Of a stretch of 9,311 nt of DNA, positions 5,921 to 9,311 are shown one piece after another; the first letter of the stretch is position 1, and every line of letters starts with the position of its first letter. The notes beneath the pieces were generated by a model that saw nothing but the letters and a program-made list of their open reading frames with translations, was not told the DNA's origin and ran no database searches. Position numbers and translations under genes: made by a program. Source of the stretch: Acidimicrobiia bacterium. GTDB taxonomy: Bacteria; Actinomycetota; Acidimicrobiia; Spongiisociales; UBA5794. The stretch covers positions 1-9,311 of the forward strand of contig JAUVNV010000085.1 in assembly GCA_030599515.1 (NCBI GenBank). The letters are read 5' to 3'.

Positions 5921-7051
5921 ATGACCGAGCGTGACGACGGACCTCCACCGGTACCCGAGATCGAGACCACGCTCGTCAGACTCGTCCTCTACGTGCGGGT
6001 TCTCGGATTCGTCTGGATGACACTGCTCGTCATCATCACGTGGTTCACGGATGACGGAGCGAATCTTGTGATCGTGGCCGGGGCGGAGATCCTCGCCGGG
6101 GTGTGGACGTTCGTCACAGTCCGCTCTGCCAGGAACCCTTTGATCTTGCGCACGTGGCAGTTCGTCGCGATCGATGGTGTCGTTGCCCTCCTCGTGGCGG
6201 GTGCCTCCTTCGTCTCGGGGGCCGGCGATCTCTTCCACGGCGGATATCCGATCTCATGGCTGGCCGTCGCCGCGTTCGCCGGGGGCATGCGACTCGCGGT
6301 CGCCGCTGCCGTGGTGCTTGCCGCAGAGCAGGTCGTCGGGTTCCTCCTGACCGGACGCACGCCGATCCAGACCACCGGCGCACTCGTCTTCATCGTTTTC
6401 GCCGTGATCTTCGGCTATACGATCGACACCCTGCGGCGCAACGACGCTCTCCGCCGGGAGGCCGACCTCGCTCTCGAAGCAGAGCGGTCCAAACGCGCCC
6501 GTCAGGAGGAGCGCCTCGCGCTCGCGAACGAGTTGCACGATTCGGTTCTCCAGACCCTGCAGGTCATCCGAACCGATGCCGACAATCCGGAACGTGTCCG
6601 CTATCTCGTACGCAGCGAGGAGCGGGCGATCGATCGGTTGATCAACCGGTTCCGCCGAAGCGAGGATGCCGGCTTCGAAGCCGCTCTACTCGCCGTTCGC
6701 GACGAGATCGAAGACCTCTATGGAATCGAGATCCGTGCGGTCATTCGCGAAGACGTCCCGCTGAATCCCTCCATCCTTGCAGCAGTCGACGCCACGAGGG
6801 AAGCGTTGACGAACGCCTCCCGACACTCGGGAACGTCGGAGATCAACCTCTACGCGGAGGTGGTCGCAGGGCACGTGCACGTCTTCATTCGCGATCGAGG
6901 GGTCGGGTTCGACCCGGAGCAGACCGAGTACGGACGCGGTCTTCGCCACTCCCTTCACGACAGAATGGAGTCGGTCGGCGGATTCGTCCACATCACCAGC
7001 GCGGTCGGCGAGGGAACCGAGGTCGAGATCTGCTCGGGAGGTTGCCCATGA
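5921..7051 (+). CDS. Membrane sensor histidine kinase (HisKA_3, DesK/NarL type)
   Basis: A 376-aa sensor kinase. The N-terminal sensor is membrane-embedded, with about five hydrophobic segments near 20-41, 48-67, 82-99, 112-142 and 152-168 and no large extracellular domain, so it probably senses a membrane or membrane-soluble signal. A charged linker follows (about 170-198, likely coiled coil). The HisKA_3 dimerisation domain then carries the phospho-acceptor motif LANELHDSVLQTLQ with His206. The HATPase_c domain shows an N-box REALTNASRH (Asn298) and a G1 box RDRGVGFD (Asp325, Gly327, Gly329), ending at EGTEVEI. An in-frame start at 5816 would add 35 residues overlapping the LLM gene in another frame; ATG 5921 is chosen for its promoter and because the extension has no family character. 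It overlaps the response regulator by 4 nt (ATGA), indicating translational coupling. Signal unknown. Confidence 0.93.
   Translation: MTERDDGPPPVPEIETTLVRLVLYVRVLGFVWMTLLVIITWFTDDGANLVIVAGAEILAGVWTFVTVRSARNPLILRTWQFVAIDGVVALLVAGASFVSGAGDLFHGGYPISWLAVAAFAGGMRLAVAAAVVLAAEQVVGFLLTGRTPIQTTGALVFIVFAVIFGYTIDTLRRNDALRREADLALEAERSKRARQEERLALANELHDSVLQTLQVIRTDADNPERVRYLVRSEERAIDRLINRFRRSEDAGFEAALLAVRDEIEDLYGIEIRAVIREDVPLNPSILAAVDATREALTNASRHSGTSEINLYAEVVAGHVHVFIRDRGVGFDPEQTEYGRGLRHSLHDRMESVGGFVHITSAVGEGTEVEICSGGCP
7036..7042 (+). promoter_or_regulatory. Ribosome binding site of the response regulator
   Basis: GGGAGGT ends 5 nt before ATG 7048, inside the last codons of the kinase gene. This strong site decides the regulator start and is expected for the second gene of an operon, where a leaderless start is impossible. 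Confidence 0.65.
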
Positions 7052-7719
7052 CCGAACGACTGCGCGTCTTTCTCGTTGACGACCACGATGTCGCCCGCGC
7101 CGGGGCGAGGCACTATCTCGAGGACCGATTCGACATCGTCGGCGAGGCGGACAACGCCATGGACGCGGCGGACATGATCTGCGACCGCCTTCCGGACGTC
7201 GTTCTGCTCGACGTACACCTCCCCGGTGGCGGCGGGGCGTCGGTCGTCACCCAGGTTCGTCGCACCCACCCCGACATTCGCTTCCTCGCGTTCACCGTCT
7301 CCGCCGTCCGCAAAGACGTGCTGCGACTGCTGGACGCCGGTGTCGACGGCTACGTCACGAAAGGCACATTCGGTCCCGATCTGCCGGACCTCATCGAAGC
7401 AGCGGCTGCGGGACGACGACCCGTCTCGCCGGATGTCGCCGGGTACCTCCTGGACATCGACGAGCAAATCGCCGAGGCGGCCGGCATCGAGAAACTCACG
7501 CCGAGAGAACGCGAGGTCGTGAATCTCATCGCCCGCGGATACACCTACCGCGAGACCGCCTCACGGATGGACATCTCGGTGAAGACGCTCGAGACCCATA
7601 TGCATCACATCTTCGAGAAGCTCGGCATCGCCAGCCGTCACGAGTTGTCACGTTTGGCGTTCGACACGGGCTTCGTCCGGCCCGATGACACCGCAAGGCA
7701 TCGGGGAGAACCCCGATAG
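7048..7719 (+). CDS. NarL/FixJ-family response regulator
   Basis: A 223-aa DNA-binding response regulator and the partner of the upstream kinase. The receiver domain (about 5-122) has the acidic pair Asp11-Asp12 in VFLVDDHDV, the phospho-acceptor Asp55 in VVLLDVHLPGGGG, the switch Thr83 in FLAFTVSA and the conserved Lys105 in GYVTKGTFG. After a linker, the LuxR-type helix-turn-helix spans about 149-205, with KLTPREREVVNLIARGY and the recognition region ISVKTLETHMHHIFEKLGI. All residues needed for phosphorylation are present. The coding frame is open far upstream (to 6103), but that part is a shadow of the kinase; the true start is ATG 7048 with its GGGAGGT site. Target genes are not identifiable from sequence. 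The C-terminal tail (about 210-223) is short and charged. Confidence 0.95.
   Translation: MTERLRVFLVDDHDVARAGARHYLEDRFDIVGEADNAMDAADMICDRLPDVVLLDVHLPGGGGASVVTQVRRTHPDIRFLAFTVSAVRKDVLRLLDAGVDGYVTKGTFGPDLPDLIEAAAAGRRPVSPDVAGYLLDIDEQIAEAAGIEKLTPREREVVNLIARGYTYRETASRMDISVKTLETHMHHIFEKLGIASRHELSRLAFDTGFVRPDDTARHRGEPR
7700..7717 (+). terminator. GC-rich hairpin at the 3' end of the response regulator
   Basis: ATCGGGG and CCCCGAT form a perfect 7-bp stem closed by an AGAA tetraloop; the right arm runs into the first base of the TAG stop. No T-run follows, so it may be a weak terminator or a 3'-end stabiliser rather than a classical intrinsic terminator. Confidence 0.4.
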
Positions 7720-7796
7720 CGAAATCGGACGCCATGCCGCATCATGACCCCACGCGAGAGGCGTGAACACTCGAAGCGCGCTCGAAGCCGCACGGA

Positions 7797-7815
7797 CCCG
7801 GAGGTCCCCTCCGGG
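7797..7815. repeat. 8-bp inverted repeat hairpin
   Basis: CCCGGAGG and CCTCCGGG pair perfectly around a 3-nt loop (TCC). There is no T-tract. It is one of several hairpins in the gap after the response regulator. Confidence 0.45.
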
Positions 7816-7868
7816 ACGGGGGGAGCGGACGGCGAGCCACTCCGAGCGGGCGTGGGTTCTCCAAGATC

Positions 7869-7895
7869 GACGGGGCGGCGACTCGCCGCCCCGTC
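7869..7895 (+). terminator. Strong 12-bp GC hairpin, probable terminator
   Basis: GACGGGGCGGCG and CGCCGCCCCGTC pair perfectly over 12 bp with a 3-nt loop (ACT). It is followed by CTCATTGCT, a poor T-tract. It is the most stable simple hairpin in the window and the best candidate end point for the kinase/regulator transcript, 150 nt past the stop codon. High-GC actinobacteria often use such U-poor hairpins. Confidence 0.5.
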
Positions 7896-7942
7896 CTCAT
7901 TGCTCGCTGACCTTGACCGTTCCACTGAGCCCGGCATCCCGG

Positions 7943-7948
7943 TACCGT
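7943..7948 (+). promoter_or_regulatory. Possible -10 for the small ORF
   Basis: TACCGT matches the hexamer used at the kinase gene, but here it lies 28 nt before ATG 7977, leaving a leader of about 20 nt with GAGGA (7969-7973) near the start. A TTGACC at 7913-7918 is 24 nt upstream, too far to be a normal -35 partner. Confidence 0.3.
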
Positions 7949-7976
7949 GTCCGCTCCCGCAACGAATCGAGGACCG

Positions 7977-8309
7977 ATGGACGATATCTCTCCCCTCCCG
8001 GACGGCCGCGATCTCATCCGAACGATGGGATGGCTACCTCTCCCCTACTCATGCGTCGGAGCCGTCCGTAGGACCGCCGTCTCAGGCCGCAATACGGTGT
8101 GGTCCTGGCTGATCCTGATCCCGTGGGCATCGGACTCCAAGCCGTGGCTCGACGGATCGAAAGTACTCACAGCCTCGACGATGACCGAAGACGAGGAGAG
8201 AGAAAAGATCATCGACCACATGCGCGAACTCCTCGACCGCCGGTACGGCGAGACGGTCGGCAACCGGGCAGTCGACGATCTGATCCGCAGCATCCAGGAC
8301 GAGACGTAG
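7977..8309 (+). CDS. Uncertain small hypothetical protein
   Basis: A 110-aa ORF with no family I recognise. ATG 7977 has a short purine stretch (GAGGA) close upstream. The sequence looks composite. Residues 1-17 and 69-110 use codons ending mostly in G or C, as its neighbours do. The middle (about 18-68) is rich in Trp, Pro and Ser (WSWLILIPWASDSKPW) and reads less like protein. The C-terminal 42 residues, beginning with an internal Met at 8181 (MTEDEEREKIIDHMRELLDRR), are charged and probably helical, and could be the real gene: a 42-aa protein from ATG 8181. Its stop is 4 nt from the convergent glgX stop. Alternatives are a decayed gene fragment or chance ORF. Confidence 0.35.
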   Translation: MDDISPLPDGRDLIRTMGWLPLPYSCVGAVRRTAVSGRNTVWSWLILIPWASDSKPWLDGSKVLTASTMTEDEEREKIIDHMRELLDRRYGETVGNRAVDDLIRSIQDET

Positions 8310-8313
8310 AGGA

Positions 8314-9311
8314 TCAGCGAATAGGCGGGGGACCTGCGAACTGTGGGCTGGCAAGGTACCTATACGACCCTGCGAGCCCAGGGTTCGCAGAGTACTTGGC
8401 GAGGCGGGTCCAGTCGAGCCAGGTCGTCTCGTTGTCCTGGTTGTAGGGGTTGTTGTTCCCCTCCTGCGTCTGGAGGAATTCGTCACCCATCCGAAACATC
8501 GGGACCCCGTTGGAGAGCATCAGGATCGCCGTGAAGTTCTCGGCCTGACGCTGGCGGAGCTCCATGACTTCGTCGGGAACGTCGGCGTCACCTTCCCAGC
8601 CGCAGTTCCATGAACGATTGTCATCGGCGCCGTCCATGTTGTCGTGCCCGTTGGCTTCGTTGTGCTTCTCGTTGTATGAGACGAGGTCGTACAGCGTGAA
8701 GCCGTCGTGGGCGGTCACGAAATTCACTCCCTGGTACGGGCGGTACGAGTCGGGAAACGTGTCGGGGAACAGATCATCACTGCCGTATATCCGTCGCATG
8801 AGTGCCGGCACCATCGCCCGATCGCCGCGAACGAAGCTGCGAACATCGTCACGGAACTTGCCGTTCCATTGCGTCCAGTACGCCCCGGGGAAGGCACGGC
8901 CCAGTTGATAGCTGCCGAGATCCCATGCCTCGGCGATCAACCGAACGTCACGCAACGTGGGATCCGCTCTGATCGCCGAGATGATCGGCGGATCGGAGAG
9001 ATCGATTGAACCATCGGCATCCCGGGTGAAGATCGACGCAAGGTCGAAACGGAACCCGTCCACGTGCATCTCCCTCACCCAGTACCTCAAACTGTCGAGG
9101 ATGAGCGTGCGGACGAACCGATTGTCCGCCCTGATCACGTTTCCCGTTCCCGCATCGTTCCGGTAGTACCTGCGGTCGTCCTCGAGCAGGTAGTACGTGG
9201 TGTTGTCGATCCCGCGATGCGAGTAGGTCGGTCCGTCCTGGTCACCCTCGGTCGTGTGGTTGAACACGACGTCGAGGATCACCTCGATGTCGGCCTCGTG
9301 CAGCGCTCTAA
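8314..9311 (-). CDS. glgX: Glycogen debranching enzyme (GlgX/isoamylase, GH13), partial and 3'-truncated
   Basis: The 3' part of a GH13 alpha-1,6-debranching enzyme acting on glycogen or limit dextrins in the cytoplasm. The frame is open to the window's right edge (RALHEADIEVILDVVFNHT precedes 9220), so the 5' end is missing. GH13 conserved regions are intact: region I DVVFNHT, region II DGFRFDLAS with the nucleophile Asp (codon about 9043-9045), region III LIAEAWD with the acid/base Glu (about 8929-8931), and region IV FVTAHDG with the transition-state Asp (about 8704-8706). GlgX-type blocks NPYNQDNETTWLDW follow. Family members then continue with a segment like FRFFRLMIAFRKAHPSL and a C-terminal beta domain. 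Here the frame instead runs TRLAKY, enters a palindrome and stops after about 25 unrelated residues. It is therefore probably missing well over 100 residues and may be inactive or unstable. Confidence 0.9.
   Translation of the reverse strand, partial: RALHEADIEVILDVVFNHTTEGDQDGPTYSHRGIDNTTYYLLEDDRRYYRNDAGTGNVIRADNRFVRTLILDSLRYWVREMHVDGFRFDLASIFTRDADGSIDLSDPPIISAIRADPTLRDVRLIAEAWDLGSYQLGRAFPGAYWTQWNGKFRDDVRSFVRGDRAMVPALMRRIYGSDDLFPDTFPDSYRPYQGVNFVTAHDGFTLYDLVSYNEKHNEANGHDNMDGADDNRSWNCGWEGDADVPDEVMELRQRQAENFTAILMLSNGVPMFRMGDEFLQTQEGNNNPYNQDNETTWLDWTRLAKYSANPGLAGSYRYLASPQFAGPPPIR
8334..8390. repeat. 57-bp imperfect palindrome at the break in glgX
   Basis: A 24-nt left arm (8334-8357) and 24-nt right arm (8367-8390) are inverted repeats of each other with 20 of 24 positions matching, around a 9-nt centre (ACCTATACG). 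Both arms begin or end with the CTGCGAA/TTCGCAG block. Mismatches fall at arm positions 9, 10, 17 and 21; two of the four can form G-U pairs in RNA, one on each strand. The outer right edge coincides within two codons with the point where glgX loses family similarity. It has no flanking T-run. It could be a palindromic repeat element, a bidirectional terminator between convergent genes, or a rearrangement scar. Confidence 0.7.

Larger units (their letters stand above)
7720..7976. other. Structured intergenic stretch, no convincing gene
   Basis: This 257-nt stretch holds no ORF with family-like sequence on either strand. It holds a run of potential hairpins: CACGC/GCGTG (7751-7765), CCCGGAGG/CCTCCGGG (7797-7815) and a 12-bp stem (7869-7895), plus a repeated CTCGAAG (7770-7776 and 7781-7787). 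It may be a long 3' region of the two-component operon, a promoter region for the next ORF, or an unrecognised structured RNA. Confidence 0.4.

Noticed and set aside
6103..7047. Long in-frame upstream extension of the response regulator (538-aa frame)
   Set aside because: The extension overlaps the kinase in another frame and is Arg-rich without motifs. The receiver domain begins just after ATG 7048, which has a strong ribosome binding site.
7913..7918. TTGACC as a -35 element
   Set aside because: The nearest TANNNT hexamer is 24 nt downstream, outside the usual 16-19 nt range, and no -10 lies at the correct distance.
8334..8390. Integron attC site or tRNA gene within the palindrome
   Set aside because: The arms lack the RYYYAAC/GTTRRRY core sites of attC. 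Despite a GGTTCGCAG resembling a T-arm, no cloverleaf with acceptor, D and anticodon arms can be drawn. No integrase is nearby.
8082..8486. Minus-strand frame as the missing C-terminal domain of GlgX after a frameshift
   Set aside because: Its sequence shows no FRFF-like or later GH13 C-domain features and is mostly antisense to the small plus-strand ORF, so a simple one-base frameshift does not explain the truncation.

Overview
The window looks like chromosomal DNA from a high-GC bacterium, most likely an actinobacterium and perhaps an Acidimicrobiia-type lineage. The lineage is an inference from four things: strong G/C preference at third codon positions, two luciferase-like (F420-type) oxidoreductases, frequent GTG starts, and a run of genes whose start codon lies only 6-7 nt after a TANNNT hexamer (leaderless-type promoters). 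I see no rRNA, tRNA, CRISPR array, transposase, integrase or phage gene.

Layout, left to right. (1) 51-1013 (-): a conserved-looking P-loop protein of unknown function. (2) 1110-2015 (+): a RarD-type EamA/DMT permease, divergent from gene 1. (3) 2094-3029 (+): a two-part GNAT acetyltransferase. (4) 3042-3938 (-): a second EamA/DMT permease, convergent with the GNAT; a small hairpin covers both stop codons. (5) 3970-4884 (-) and 5011-5877 (+): two divergent luciferase-like flavin/F420 oxidoreductases, with a 13-nt perfect direct repeat between their promoters. (6) 5921-7051 (+) and 7048-7719 (+): a membrane histidine kinase of the HisKA_3/DesK-NarL type and its NarL/FixJ response regulator, overlapping by ATGA. 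(7) 7720-8313: a weakly coding stretch with several GC-rich hairpins and one uncertain 110-aa ORF. (8) 8314-9311 (-): the 3' part of a GlgX/isoamylase-type glycogen debranching gene. Its 5' end runs off the window, and its reading frame loses family similarity and stops inside a 57-bp imperfect palindrome.

How the genes fit together: these are mostly ordinary housekeeping or accessory genes with their own promoters. The only clear operon is the kinase/regulator pair. The DMT permeases, GNAT and oxidoreductases suggest small-molecule export, modification or redox turnover, but nothing fixes a substrate and no shared pathway can be shown.

No obvious new defence or mobile system is visible. The best leads are the palindrome at the break in glgX, the leaderless promoter pattern (which also decides several start codons), and the repeated operator-like site between the two oxidoreductases.
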